A stretch of 64,000 nt of DNA. It comes from Bacteroidales bacterium (GTDB lineage Bacteria; Bacteroidota; Bacteroidia; Bacteroidales; VadinHA17). Under the pieces are notes generated by a model. It ran no database searches. It was not told the origin of the DNA and saw only the letters and a program-made list of their open reading frames with translations. Made by a program: the position numbers and the translations under genes. Positions 10,405-20,020 of the stretch are shown piece by piece (positions within the stretch are counted from its first letter, which is position 1; every line of letters begins with the position of its first letter). The stretch is taken from positions 230,122 through 294,121 of the forward strand of contig JAIVHO010000031.1 in NCBI GenBank assembly GCA_020201035.1, read 5' to 3'.

Positions 10405-11511
10405 ATGGCAGCAATTGTTTCAGAAATATTAAGGAAGGGTGAGCTATCGAAAGAGGATATTATTTATCTTCTGGGTGCTGATGGCGATGACTTGAGAGAA
10501 CTCTTCAGAGAAGCAGCACGGATCAAACAGCAATACGTCGGGAACAGCGTATACTACCGGGGACTGATAGAATTCTCAAACATATGCGCCAAGAACTGCT
10601 ACTATTGCGGCATACGAAAAGGCAACAGGGAGGTAAAGAGGTACAATATAACTGATGATGAGATAGTTGCTGCAGCACAATTTGCCCTCGACAACAATTA
10701 CGGATCCATTGCCCTGCAGGCGGGTGAACTTGAATCGGATAGCTTCACATCCAGGATTACAGGCCTTCTGAAAAGGATAAAACTTATATCAGAAGGGAAA
10801 CTGGGTATTACCATCTCGCTCGGTGAACAGACAATGGAGGTCTACAAAGAGTGGTTTGATGCAGGTGCTCACAGGTACCTGCTGCGTATTGAATCCTCAG
10901 ACAGGGAGCTATATAAAAAAATACATCCGCAGGATGATCTGCACAGTTTTGACAGAAGGACAGAGTGCCTCAGGGATCTGCAAAAGGCAGGATACCAGAC
11001 AGGAACAGGGGTGATGATTGGTCTTCCGTTCCAGACACTCTCCAATCTGGCAGAGGATATACTATTTATGAGGGATATGGATATAGATATGGTTGGCATG
11101 GGACCCTATATAGAACATGAAAACACCCCCCTGATACATTACAGGGACCAGCTGCTGCCCATAGCTGAAAGATTTGATATGTCACTGAAGATGATTGCCG
11201 TCCTGAGAATTGTTATGAAGGATATAAATATTGCTGCGGCCACGGCTCTCCAGGCTATTGACCCAATGGGCCGTGAGAAAGCAATCAGGATAGGAGCCAA
11301 TATTATTATGCCCAATATTACACCCGGAATGTACCGCGACAGCTACAGTCTGTATGAAAATAAACCATGTACCGACGAGGCTGCCGACGATTGCAGGGGA
11401 TGCCTCGAAGCCAGACTAAGCATGGCGGATGCAGATATCGGTTATGGGGAGTGGGGCGATTCAAAACACTGGCACGCGCGGCAACAGGAGGATAGGGATA
11501 CCGCTAAATAA
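10405..11511 (+). CDS. hydE: [FeFe]-hydrogenase H-cluster radical SAM maturase HydE
   Basis: Radical SAM CAKNCYYCGIRKGN; overall HydE-like sequence (GLIEFSNICAKNCYYCGIRKGN, IGLPFQT). Confidence 0.93.
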   Translation: MAAIVSEILRKGELSKEDIIYLLGADGDDLRELFREAARIKQQYVGNSVYYRGLIEFSNICAKNCYYCGIRKGNREVKRYNITDDEIVAAAQFALDNNYGSIALQAGELESDSFTSRITGLLKRIKLISEGKLGITISLGEQTMEVYKEWFDAGAHRYLLRIESSDRELYKKIHPQDDLHSFDRRTECLRDLQKAGYQTGTGVMIGLPFQTLSNLAEDILFMRDMDIDMVGMGPYIEHENTPLIHYRDQLLPIAERFDMSLKMIAVLRIVMKDINIAAATALQAIDPMGREKAIRIGANIIMPNITPGMYRDSYSLYENKPCTDEAADDCRGCLEARLSMADADIGYGEWGDSKHWHARQQEDRDTAK

Positions 11512-11526
11512 ATAAAACTATAGCCT

Positions 11527-12657
11527 ATGAGACAGAAAGTACTTGTTATGGGATGTGGCCTGGTAGGCTCAGCCATAGTAAAGGACCTCGCCCCTGAATA
11601 CAGGGTAACAGCAGCAGATATATCTGGCGAAAATCTCGGAATGATAAATTCAATCGCCGGAGTTGAGGTTGTTACTGCAGATCTGTCAGATGCAGCCACC
11701 GTTAATAAGCTGGCAGCGGATCATGACCTTGTAATTGGTGCCCTCCCGGGGTTTATGGGATACAACTCGGTAAAGCACGTTATTGCAGCAGGCAAAAATA
11801 TGGTAGATATATCCTTTTTCCCGGAGGATCCGTTCGGACTGGACCGACTGGCAAAATCAAAAGGAGTAACTGTGGTTACGGATTGCGGTGTGGCACCGGG
11901 TATGGGAAATATTATTCTGGGTTATCACCATCCCAGAATGAACGTTCAGAAGTTTACCTGTATGGTGGGCGGCCTGCCGTTTAAAAGAGAGTGGCCATGG
12001 CAGTATAAGGCTGTCTTTTCACCGGCTGATGTGATAGAGGAGTACACCAGACCTGCCCGCTATATCATCAATGGCGAAATGGTGATCAGGGAGGCTCTCT
12101 CTGAGCCTGAATATGTGGAGTTTGAAAAGGTCGGTACCCTTGAAGCATGGAATTCAGACGGACTAAGGAGTCTGATTCAAACCATGCCTGTACCCAACAT
12201 GATTGAAAAAACCCTCAGATATCCCGGAACCATCGATTACCTTAGAATGCTTCGTGAGACAGGTTTCTTCAGTAACGACGAAATAGAGGTGAAGGGCGTC
12301 AGGATCAAACCAATCGATCTCACCTCGCAACTGGTCTTCCCGAAATGGAAACTTAAGGAAGGAGAAGAGGATTTCACAGTAATGAGGATTGTGGTGGAGG
12401 GTATAAATGCGGGAGTAAAGGAGAGATATACCTATAACCTTTTTGACCGATTCGACAGGGATAACGGGATAACCAGTATGGCCCGTACCACTGGATATAC
12501 CTGCACTGCCGTGGCAAACCTGATGCTTGAAGGAAGATTCAGCAGACCCGGTATCAATCCGGCCGAATATACCGGCACAGAAGATGGTAACCTTACCTTT
12601 ATACTGGAATACCTGAAAGAGAGGAATGTAATCTACAGTATGGAAAAAATCAGCTGA
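11527..12657 (+). CDS. Saccharopine dehydrogenase-like NAD(P)-binding oxidoreductase
   Basis: N-terminal Rossmann VLVMGCGLVGSAIVKDL; DCGVAPGMGN typical of saccharopine dehydrogenase family. Confidence 0.85.
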   Translation: MRQKVLVMGCGLVGSAIVKDLAPEYRVTAADISGENLGMINSIAGVEVVTADLSDAATVNKLAADHDLVIGALPGFMGYNSVKHVIAAGKNMVDISFFPEDPFGLDRLAKSKGVTVVTDCGVAPGMGNIILGYHHPRMNVQKFTCMVGGLPFKREWPWQYKAVFSPADVIEEYTRPARYIINGEMVIREALSEPEYVEFEKVGTLEAWNSDGLRSLIQTMPVPNMIEKTLRYPGTIDYLRMLRETGFFSNDEIEVKGVRIKPIDLTSQLVFPKWKLKEGEEDFTVMRIVVEGINAGVKERYTYNLFDRFDRDNGITSMARTTGYTCTAVANLMLEGRFSRPGINPAEYTGTEDGNLTFILEYLKERNVIYSMEKIS

Positions 12658-13180
12658 AAGAGACTGCTGAAACAGTAATATCTCCTGATTCAGATAACCG
12701 CTTAAGCAGATTCATCTGTTCCTGCGTATCACCTGTAAGTTCAAGAACAATTATTCCAATATCGCGGCCGTTGACCCTCTCGTTCAGCCCCAGCCGAGTT
12801 CTTATTGAGCAGCCATATCTTGAAAGGATATCCTGCATCTCCGTAACCACCGTCTCCCGGTTATCAATTAACAGTGTTGCAATGGTCCGGTTAGCAATGA
12901 TCCCAGGCAGTATGTCGGTTCCTACCGAAGAACCAGTCGGGGTAACGTGACGCACCTCCAGCCCGCGGATAGTTTCAAGGCTGTCGAGCAGACTCCTGTA
13001 TCCATTATCCTCATCCCGCAGCAAAAGAACCATATAGGCCTCACGGCTGCATGTTTCTGAACTGAGTTCATGAAAACCAAGCCTTGCACGTATTGCTCCG
13101 GCGTGAGCGGTCAGAGCTTTCTGTGTATTTCCGGCCTCCTTTATCCTGTCTGTTATTCTGAGTGCAACAATTCTGATCAT
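12650..13180 (-). CDS. TM1266-family putative hydrogenase regulator, two tandem domains
   Basis: Two homologous halves, each with an I.RLG.hE motif (AIRARLGFHELS and SIRTRLGLNERV). Confidence 0.8.
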   Translation of the reverse strand: MIRIVALRITDRIKEAGNTQKALTAHAGAIRARLGFHELSSETCSREAYMVLLLRDEDNGYRSLLDSLETIRGLEVRHVTPTGSSVGTDILPGIIANRTIATLLIDNRETVVTEMQDILSRYGCSIRTRLGLNERVNGRDIGIIVLELTGDTQEQMNLLKRLSESGDITVSAVSFS

Positions 13181-13196
13181 AGTACTCCCTGTTTAA

Positions 13197-13308
13197 TAAA
13201 TGGTATTATACCCCAGGGCAAGCCCTGGACCCTTCTTTCCGGGGCAAGCCCCGGGGAATTTAACCACACCCTCTCGTCCGCCGAAGCGGAACGCGAAGGT
13301 GGATTAAA
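13197..13308 (+). repeat. 112-bp interspersed palindromic element, copy 1
   Basis: taaatggtattataccccagggcaagccctggacccttctttccggggcaagccccggggaatttaaccacaccctctcgtccgccgaagcggaacgcgaaggtggattaaa; near-identical to four other copies. Confidence 0.97.
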
Positions 13309-14728
13309 AATAGAGATCCCTCTCACCGTTCCTTATTCGCTGCAGCCTATCCTTCAGATCACCAACAATCTTCTCATCAATGGTTGCCAGATTTCTTTCG
13401 ATAGCCTTCCACCCCTTCTCTGCCAGCTCGGGCCCGGCATAATCCTCAATATATTCGGCAAGGGTTAATGCAGCATTTGGTGAGCAGTACCTCTTTATAA
13501 ATCCCGGAACTGAAAACTCCATAAAGTGTTCACCCGTTCTTCCCAACCGGTAACACGCAGTACAGAAAGAGGGAAGAAAGTCATCGTCCAGGAGCTCATC
13601 AATTACTTCGGCCAGACTCCTTTCATCACTTATCCTGAACTGCTCCCTGTTAAGATTCTGATCATTGTTTTTGATATCAGAGTAGGATCCCAGCTCAATC
13701 TTTGTACCGCCATCAATCTGTGAAACGCCATACTGAATAACCTCCCTGCGCACATCATGATCTTCGCGTGCAGTAAGTATCAGTCCGGTATATGGCACTG
13801 CAAGCCTAAGTATGGCAACAAGCTTCTTAAAATCATCATCACTCACCTGATACCTGTCATCCAGATCAAGTGCAGCAGCATCCTTTATTCTTGGGAAGGA
13901 GATGGTGTGGGGACCAACGTTGTAGCATGCCTCAAGGTGGTTGGTGTGTCTTACCAGACCCAGCACCTCAAAACGCCAGTCGTAAAGTCCAAACAACACC
14001 CCTATTCCAACATCATCTATTCCGGCCTCCTGAGCACGATCAAGTCCGGTCAGCCGCCATTCATAATCAGCCTTCTTTCCGCTCAGATGATACCATTTAT
14101 ATGCTTCCGGATGATATGTCTCCTGAAATATCTGATAGGTGCCAATACCTGATTTACCAACCGTTCTGAAACCCTCAATATCAAGAGGGGCTGCATTAAT
14201 ATTTACCCTTCTTATTTCACCATTACCTTTTTTTACGCTGTAGACCGTTCTGGCCGTATGCGCAATAAATTCCGGAGAATAGTCACGGTGTTCACCGTAA
14301 ACAAGGATTAATCTCTTCTGACCATTATCCTCAAGGGCCGCCACCTCCCTGACTATCTCTTCATCGCTGAGTGTCATTCGCTGAGCCTCTGTGTTACCCG
14401 ACCTGAAACCGCAGTAACTGCAGTTGTTACTGCAGTAATTTCCTACGTAGAGAGGAGCAAACAGAACTATCCTGTTACCGTAAACACGCTTTTTCAGTTC
14501 GCGCGCACCTTCTTTAATCTCTTCTATCAGTTCAGGGTCGGAAGCATTTACAAGCACAGCAGTCTCTTCGAGAGTTAGCCTCTGCTTATCCAGAGACTTT
14601 GCTATGACACTACGAACCTTCTCCCTGTCTGAAGTGGTATTGTTTATAATGTTCCATATTTCATCGGGATCAATAAAGGGCTTCATCCTTTCATCCCTGA
14701 TTGACAACTTTTCGGGTGTAAACTTCAT
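13304..14728 (-). CDS. hydG: [FeFe]-hydrogenase H-cluster radical SAM maturase HydG
   Basis: APLYVGNYCSNNCSYCGFRSGN radical SAM motif; C-terminal SFCTACYRLGRTGEHFME typical of HydG. Confidence 0.95.
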   Translation of the reverse strand: MKFTPEKLSIRDERMKPFIDPDEIWNIINNTTSDREKVRSVIAKSLDKQRLTLEETAVLVNASDPELIEEIKEGARELKKRVYGNRIVLFAPLYVGNYCSNNCSYCGFRSGNTEAQRMTLSDEEIVREVAALEDNGQKRLILVYGEHRDYSPEFIAHTARTVYSVKKGNGEIRRVNINAAPLDIEGFRTVGKSGIGTYQIFQETYHPEAYKWYHLSGKKADYEWRLTGLDRAQEAGIDDVGIGVLFGLYDWRFEVLGLVRHTNHLEACYNVGPHTISFPRIKDAAALDLDDRYQVSDDDFKKLVAILRLAVPYTGLILTAREDHDVRREVIQYGVSQIDGGTKIELGSYSDIKNNDQNLNREQFRISDERSLAEVIDELLDDDFLPSFCTACYRLGRTGEHFMEFSVPGFIKRYCSPNAALTLAEYIEDYAGPELAEKGWKAIERNLATIDEKIVGDLKDRLQRIRNGERDLYF

Positions 14729-14905
14729 CTCCCTTGCTCTCCTATATTATATAAATCACCGAAATATACCAACCTGATCTGAAATCCCATCCTCTTTCCG
14801 GTGCTGTCTGGAATTAAACTAAATAAAAAATATACTACAAAAATAGCAAAACCCTGATTAAAAACTTATGAATATTATCATGCAAAACAGCAGAAAATCA
14901 GAGAA

Positions 14906-15017
14906 TAAATGGTATTATACCCCAGGGCAAGCACTGGACCCTTCTTTCCGGGGCAAGCCCCGGGGAATTTAACCACACCCTCTCGTCCGCCGAAGCGGAA
15001 CGCGAAGGTGGATTAAA
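14906..15017 (+). repeat. 112-bp interspersed palindromic element, copy 2
   Basis: One substitution (gcActgg) relative to copy 1. Confidence 0.97.
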
Positions 15018-15036
15018 TTTTCGTGTAACCGTATGA

Positions 15037-16011
15037 TTAATAAATAAGATCCTCCACCTCCCGCACAACCGACTCAATAAAACGTGGATCATCCTGAAAG
15101 ATACTGCTTTTAAAGGGAGCACTCATCCGGCGGTGGAAATTAATCCTGACTGTCCCAACCTGCAGGGAGTGAATATCCTTGCCCTCAAAAAGACTCAGAA
15201 AGAGATGGCTGCTTCCAGCCATATCGCTGGTTATCAGAGATATTCCCCTGTGCTCTAATTTGTCTGTAATAACTGTAACTGCATATGCTCCCGCCGGGGG
15301 CAAAAGTTTATCTTCTTCATCCGTGGCTACCAGAGCAAAACTGGTATCACCTGATAACAGTGGTGGCACAGGCTCTATATCTGCAATTACCATATAATAG
15401 TGATCAAGGTAAGCGTTAACTCTCTGTATAAAGCCCTCCCTCAGCGATCTTCTTATTTCGGTTGAACTGACAGTCTCATTCTGCACCTCCTGCTCAGGTA
15501 TCATCTCTGTAATAAACCCCAGCCTTTCAGCCATTCCCTCAAGGGAAGAGAAATCTCCCTCCTTGTTATGACCGAAGAAATGATTGAATCCAACCACAAT
15601 TACCCTTGCATGAAGCAGGCCAACCAGATACTTCTCAACGAAGCAGGCAGAAGAGATATCTGCAAACTGCCTGTTAAATTCTATAATAATCAGATTATCC
15701 AGACCCGACTCCCGCAACAGTTCTATTTTTTCCTTCTGGGTATTAATCAGACTTAGACCCTTCCCAACAGTTTCCGGATAGAGAACCTTACGCGGATGCG
15801 GGTGAAAGGTTATAAGAACTGACTCTCCGTTATATCTGTGTGCCAGCTGCTTCAGCCGGTTCAAAATCACTTTATGCCCAAAATGAACCCCGTCAAAGGT
15901 TCCGGTTGTTACCACAGGGTTAACTATTTTATCACACCCCTCAAATCCCCTGAATATTCTCATCACCCTGCTGCTATCTTGCTTCTTTAACAAAATAGGC
16001 AACCTTTTCAA
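15037..16011 (-). CDS. RibF-like FAD synthetase with a degenerate riboflavin-kinase domain
   Basis: GTFDGVHFGHKVIL, FHPHP, GFNHFFGHNKEGD and SSTEIR of FAD synthetase are present; the GRxxGxPTAN kinase motif is not seen. Confidence 0.8.
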   Translation of the reverse strand: MKRLPILLKKQDSSRVMRIFRGFEGCDKIVNPVVTTGTFDGVHFGHKVILNRLKQLAHRYNGESVLITFHPHPRKVLYPETVGKGLSLINTQKEKIELLRESGLDNLIIIEFNRQFADISSACFVEKYLVGLLHARVIVVGFNHFFGHNKEGDFSSLEGMAERLGFITEMIPEQEVQNETVSSTEIRRSLREGFIQRVNAYLDHYYMVIADIEPVPPLLSGDTSFALVATDEEDKLLPPAGAYAVTVITDKLEHRGISLITSDMAGSSHLFLSLFEGKDIHSLQVGTVRINFHRRMSAPFKSSIFQDDPRFIESVVREVEDLIY

Positions 16012-16627
16012 GAAAGGTAATCATATCAAACTCTTCCAGATATACATTTGGCGGCATATTGAGTGCAACCGTGGTAAAGTTCAAAAAACCCTTAAGGCCG
16101 TAACGTATCCCCTCCTCGGCAACTGCCCTTGCACTTTCAGGAGGAACGGTAAGGATGGCAATTGAAATATTCTCACTCCGTATTATCTCTTCCATCTTCT
16201 CAACGGGGTGACATCTGACACCCGCAATTACCCTGTTAATCTTCTGAGGATCATTATCAAAAGCTGCCACAATATTCAGCTTTGATCGTTTTCCCTTGAA
16301 ATAGGCGGTAACTGCTCTTCCAAGATTACCAAGGCCTATTACTGCTACATTCTGCCCCTGTTCAGAATCTATTATTTCACCAATAGTTCTGATAAGCTCC
16401 TTTACATCATATCCTTTTTTCAGAACGCTTGAATAACCTATAAGCATAAGGTCACGACGCACCTGTACCGCTGTAATGTGGAGCAATCCGGCGAGCTCAT
16501 GTGAATAGATGTAGTTATTACCCTCATCCAGATATTTGAGAAGTGTACGCCTGTATTCGCTAAGCCTCTCAACTGTTTTACCGGGGAGTTTATCCATGGT
16601 GAGTTTTTTTAAGTTTCTGGTTATCAT
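15974..16627 (-). CDS. rex: Redox-sensing transcriptional repressor Rex
   Basis: wHTH RLSEYRRTLLKYLDEG...AVQVRRDLMLIGY; Rossmann VAVIGLGNLGRAV. Confidence 0.92.
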   Translation of the reverse strand: MITRNLKKLTMDKLPGKTVERLSEYRRTLLKYLDEGNNYIYSHELAGLLHITAVQVRRDLMLIGYSSVLKKGYDVKELIRTIGEIIDSEQGQNVAVIGLGNLGRAVTAYFKGKRSKLNIVAAFDNDPQKINRVIAGVRCHPVEKMEEIIRSENISIAILTVPPESARAVAEEGIRYGLKGFLNFTTVALNMPPNVYLEEFDMITFLEKVAYFVKEAR

Positions 16628-17748
16628 AATTTCAGGGGAAGTCTTACTGTAAAAACAGAACCTTCACCCGGACTGCTTTTTACATCTATGCTTCCCTTAT
16701 ACAATTCTACAACTTTTTTTACAATTGAGAGACCCAATCCGCTACCCAAAATATTTTTAGTCTGTTCATTCCGTATTCTTACAAACTCATTAAACAGCAT
16801 TCCTATCTCCTCCTTGCTCATTCCTATGCCTGTATCTGACACGGTGATTACAGCACTTCTTTCATCAGAATCCATAACAATATCCACCCTGCCCCCGTCC
16901 CGGTTATATTTTACAGCATTTGACAGCAGATTATTGCATATCATTTCAAGATCATCAGGATCAGCCATCATGGTTACCTCCTTTCTGACCTCCTTATGCA
17001 GCTCCACATCTCTCTGTATTGCATAGGGTTGTACTGTTCCCAGTGCATTTTCACACACTGCTCCAAGCTGTACCTCCCGTACTTTATCTTCCCGTATCTC
17101 GAATCGTATCCTGGTAAAGTCGAGCAGGTCAAGTATCAGGTTACGCATGCCCTGAATTCGTTTGACCGATCTCTCAATCATGGGCATATAATTGTCTATG
17201 CTCTCCCCCTCTCCCTTTTCAAGCATGATCTTAAGATATCCCTCAATCGCATTAAGGGGCGATTTCAGTTCATGGGAGAGAACTGAGAGAAACTGGTATC
17301 TTATCTTTTTCCCCTCCTGCTTCATCCGGGATGTAATACGCCTGAGGTATAATTGTTTGGAGATATTCTCAATGGAGGATTTCAGCTCTTGTGGTGTAAA
17401 TGGTTTGGGTATAAAATCGGATGCTCCGTTTCTGGTTGCCCGAACGGCAACATCAAGAGAAGCGTAGGAGGTAATCATGGCAACTACCATATCATAGTTT
17501 CTGTTCCTCACATATTCAAGCACCTCCACACCCTGTATTCCGGGCAGTTTATTATCAAGGAGCAGGATGTCGGGCATCCACTCTTCAATTACTTCTATTC
17601 CCTCCTCTCCTGAAGCCACTTCACGCAACAGATAAGTAAAATCATCATCCATAAAGGGATAGGAGACCCTGAAGTTCCGGAGTATCCGTGAAACTCCTGA
17701 TCGTATTCCGGGCTCATCATCCACCACAAGTATTTTTAGTTCAGCCAT
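16624..17748 (-). CDS. Hybrid receiver-histidine kinase
   Basis: REC domain (VDDEPG, LLDNKLPG), HisKA LSVLSHELKSPLNAIEGY, HATPase NLLSNAVKYN / GSGLGLSIVKK. Confidence 0.93.
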   Translation of the reverse strand: MAELKILVVDDEPGIRSGVSRILRNFRVSYPFMDDDFTYLLREVASGEEGIEVIEEWMPDILLLDNKLPGIQGVEVLEYVRNRNYDMVVAMITSYASLDVAVRATRNGASDFIPKPFTPQELKSSIENISKQLYLRRITSRMKQEGKKIRYQFLSVLSHELKSPLNAIEGYLKIMLEKGEGESIDNYMPMIERSVKRIQGMRNLILDLLDFTRIRFEIREDKVREVQLGAVCENALGTVQPYAIQRDVELHKEVRKEVTMMADPDDLEMICNNLLSNAVKYNRDGGRVDIVMDSDERSAVITVSDTGIGMSKEEIGMLFNEFVRIRNEQTKNILGSGLGLSIVKKVVELYKGSIDVKSSPGEGSVFTVRLPLKL

Positions 17749-18148
17749 CCTGAAACTTTAAAAGTTTAACAATTGCTGCATCCAGCTGTTCGGCTCCGGG
17801 ACCTTTTTCCAGATAAAGGTCAGCCCTTATCCACTCTCTCTCACGACTGCTGTCAAGTCCGAATGACATACCAGTCTCACGGGTTACTGCAGTTGAGAGG
17901 ATGACCGGAACATCAGGATACAATCTCCTTATTTTATAGCATAGTATGAACCCGCTGTCCTCATTCTCCATCATCAGGTCAAATACGGCTATATCCGGTT
18001 TAATCTTCTCAAGAACCTTCTCGGCCTCAAACTGACCGGTAGCCCGTATCACCTCATATCCTGCCTTCTCCAGTCCATGAGCTATCTGAAACAGGTAATC
18101 AGGATCATCATCTGCAATCAGTACCCTTATCTTATTCTTTTCTGTCAT
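17741..18148 (-). CDS. Response regulator, receiver domain only
   Basis: VLIADDDPD, AVFDLMMENEDSGF, YLEKG. Confidence 0.9.
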   Translation of the reverse strand: MTEKNKIRVLIADDDPDYLFQIAHGLEKAGYEVIRATGQFEAEKVLEKIKPDIAVFDLMMENEDSGFILCYKIRRLYPDVPVILSTAVTRETGMSFGLDSSREREWIRADLYLEKGPGAEQLDAAIVKLLKFQDG

Positions 18149-18213
18149 CCTTCTATCTGCTAATATAATAACTATATCTGTTTTACAGCTCTGCCGGGGA
18201 GCGCATTCAGGTA

Positions 18214-19548
18214 TCAGGTTTGCCCGGCCTGTCTGGGGAGGGTAATCCTGAATAGTGTACCACGTTCCTTAGTTTCATTCCCTGTCTCTGACTCAACCAC
18301 TATCTTTCCACGGTGCATCTTTACAATGCCATATGCTGTTGCAAGCCCCAGACCGGTCCCTTTACCTGTCGATTTGGTGGTAAAAAAGGGCTCAAAAATT
18401 TTAGGCAGGTGTTCAGCAGGTATTCCGGGACCATTATCTGACACCTCAATAATAACGTTATCCTTTTCACCATCCCTGTCACCATCCAGTTTCAGTCTCA
18501 CAACACCCTCTTCTCCAAGGGCATCCACACTGTTCTTTATAAGGTTTGAAACAACCTGTGTCATCTGTTCCATATCGGCCATCACCTCGGGATCCTTCAG
18601 GTTGTCAACAAACTCTATCGATATTCCTGAAGGTATAATAACCGACTCTATACTTTTTCTGACCAGCTGACGCAGATCAATAAAGTCATGACTTACCTGG
18701 TTTTTCCTCGAAAAATTGAGAAGACCTGCCACTATTGACTTACATCTTCCTGCCTGTTCAGCAATTAACTGCAAATCACCCCTCAGGGGATCGTTCTTCT
18801 CACACTCCTCAAGCAGTATATTGCTGTACATTATAACAACCCCGAGCGGATTGTTGAGTTCATGGGCAATGCCGGCAGAGAGCTGGCCCATATGTGCCAG
18901 TTTTTCAGACTGTTTAAGTGCCTGCCGCATCGTTGAAAGTTTCTCATTGGAGAGCGCCAGGTCCTTCACTGAGTCATGCAGCTTTTCAATGGTATGAGGC
19001 AGGCACATCTCAACCTCGGCCAGCCCCTTGGTGATGGCAACAGCATGATCAATGCAACTCTCATAGCCGCAGGCGCCGCAATTGAGATGATCTGATTCAA
19101 CGTACTTTCCCATCTCCCTGAGCACCCTTTCAACCTCTGCCTCCTCCGGGGTCAGCAACCTTCTGTCGTCAGGAGTAAATGAGGCCGAAAGGTTGGTGTT
19201 GCTGAATTTCCTGATCCATTGCTTCCAGCTGCTGATGTCAATACTCTTCAGCTTCTCACGGGCATAGCTGCTGACATGTGCGCGCCTGTTGTAATACTTA
19301 CCCTGCTCTGACATTCCAGGGCCCATAATACAACCCTTACAACAGAGCAGTTCAAGATGCTGATCACTAATCAGACCAGCTTCAAACTCCTTTATCGCCT
19401 CCTGGAAGAGAATTCTACCTTCTGCTGCCAGAATATTACCATCAACGGCATCATCATTTATTCCTGCAGTCTGCAACAAGCCCCTTGCCACAGGAAAGAT
19501 TTCTGGCCATTGCAACCATTGGAGAGACAAGGGGTGCCAGATTATCAA
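18214..19548 (-). CDS. C-terminal half of a split H-cluster sensor: L3-type motif, Fe-S motif and histidine kinase
   Basis: LLCCKGCIMGPGM, CGACGYESC, HisKA AGIAHELNNPLGVV, HATPase GTGLGLATAYGIV. Confidence 0.85.
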   Translation of the reverse strand: MIIWHPLSLQWLQWPEIFPVARGLLQTAGINDDAVDGNILAAEGRILFQEAIKEFEAGLISDQHLELLCCKGCIMGPGMSEQGKYYNRRAHVSSYAREKLKSIDISSWKQWIRKFSNTNLSASFTPDDRRLLTPEEAEVERVLREMGKYVESDHLNCGACGYESCIDHAVAITKGLAEVEMCLPHTIEKLHDSVKDLALSNEKLSTMRQALKQSEKLAHMGQLSAGIAHELNNPLGVVIMYSNILLEECEKNDPLRGDLQLIAEQAGRCKSIVAGLLNFSRKNQVSHDFIDLRQLVRKSIESVIIPSGISIEFVDNLKDPEVMADMEQMTQVVSNLIKNSVDALGEEGVVRLKLDGDRDGEKDNVIIEVSDNGPGIPAEHLPKIFEPFFTTKSTGKGTGLGLATAYGIVKMHRGKIVVESETGNETKERGTLFRITLPRQAGQT

Positions 19549-20020
19549 TCAGGTTGGGATGGTAATATTTGATATAGTTTACTATGGATGGACAATCTGA
19601 TGAAATATAGTATTGTGTTTTACGAATATCAACCAGTTCTTTGTATGCATCTGCCACCAGGTCTGCTCCAAAAGCCACCTCATAAACAGATGAAAACCCC
19701 AGGGCCCTTACCATCCCGGTAAACTGACCGGAATCCATATCATAAAACTCCGCTGGAAAACTGGGAGCTATCATTGCTGCAACCTTTCCTCCTTTAAGCA
19801 GTTCCTCCACCCTGTCGCCGGTTTTCAGGTATACTTTTGCTCCCTGGCTGCATACCCTTGTACAGTTGCCACATCCGATACACCTGTCGCTCATCACCTC
19901 TGCCTGACCATTCTCTATCCTTATGGCCTTGGCCGGACACTCCCTCACACAGGTATAACAGGTTCTGCATAGCTCCCGCCGGGTATAAACAAGTTCTGTC
20001 AGAATATCTCCTCCCATCAC
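19454..20020 (-). CDS. N-terminal half of a split H-cluster sensor: 2x[4Fe-4S] plus L1 region
   Basis: CRTCYTCVRECP, CIGCGNCTRVC, YYISSDCPS; homologous to the N-terminus of the 24930-26795 protein; GTG start overlaps the HydA stop. Confidence 0.85.
   Translation of the reverse strand: MMGGDILTELVYTRRELCRTCYTCVRECPAKAIRIENGQAEVMSDRCIGCGNCTRVCSQGAKVYLKTGDRVEELLKGGKVAAMIAPSFPAEFYDMDSGQFTGMVRALGFSSVYEVAFGADLVADAYKELVDIRKTQYYISSDCPSIVNYIKYYHPNLIDNLAPLVSPMVAMARNLSCGKGLVADCRNK

Noticed and set aside
13070-13468. 132-aa plus-strand ORF
   Set aside because: Spans element copy 1 and antisense parts of two genes; not a real CDS.
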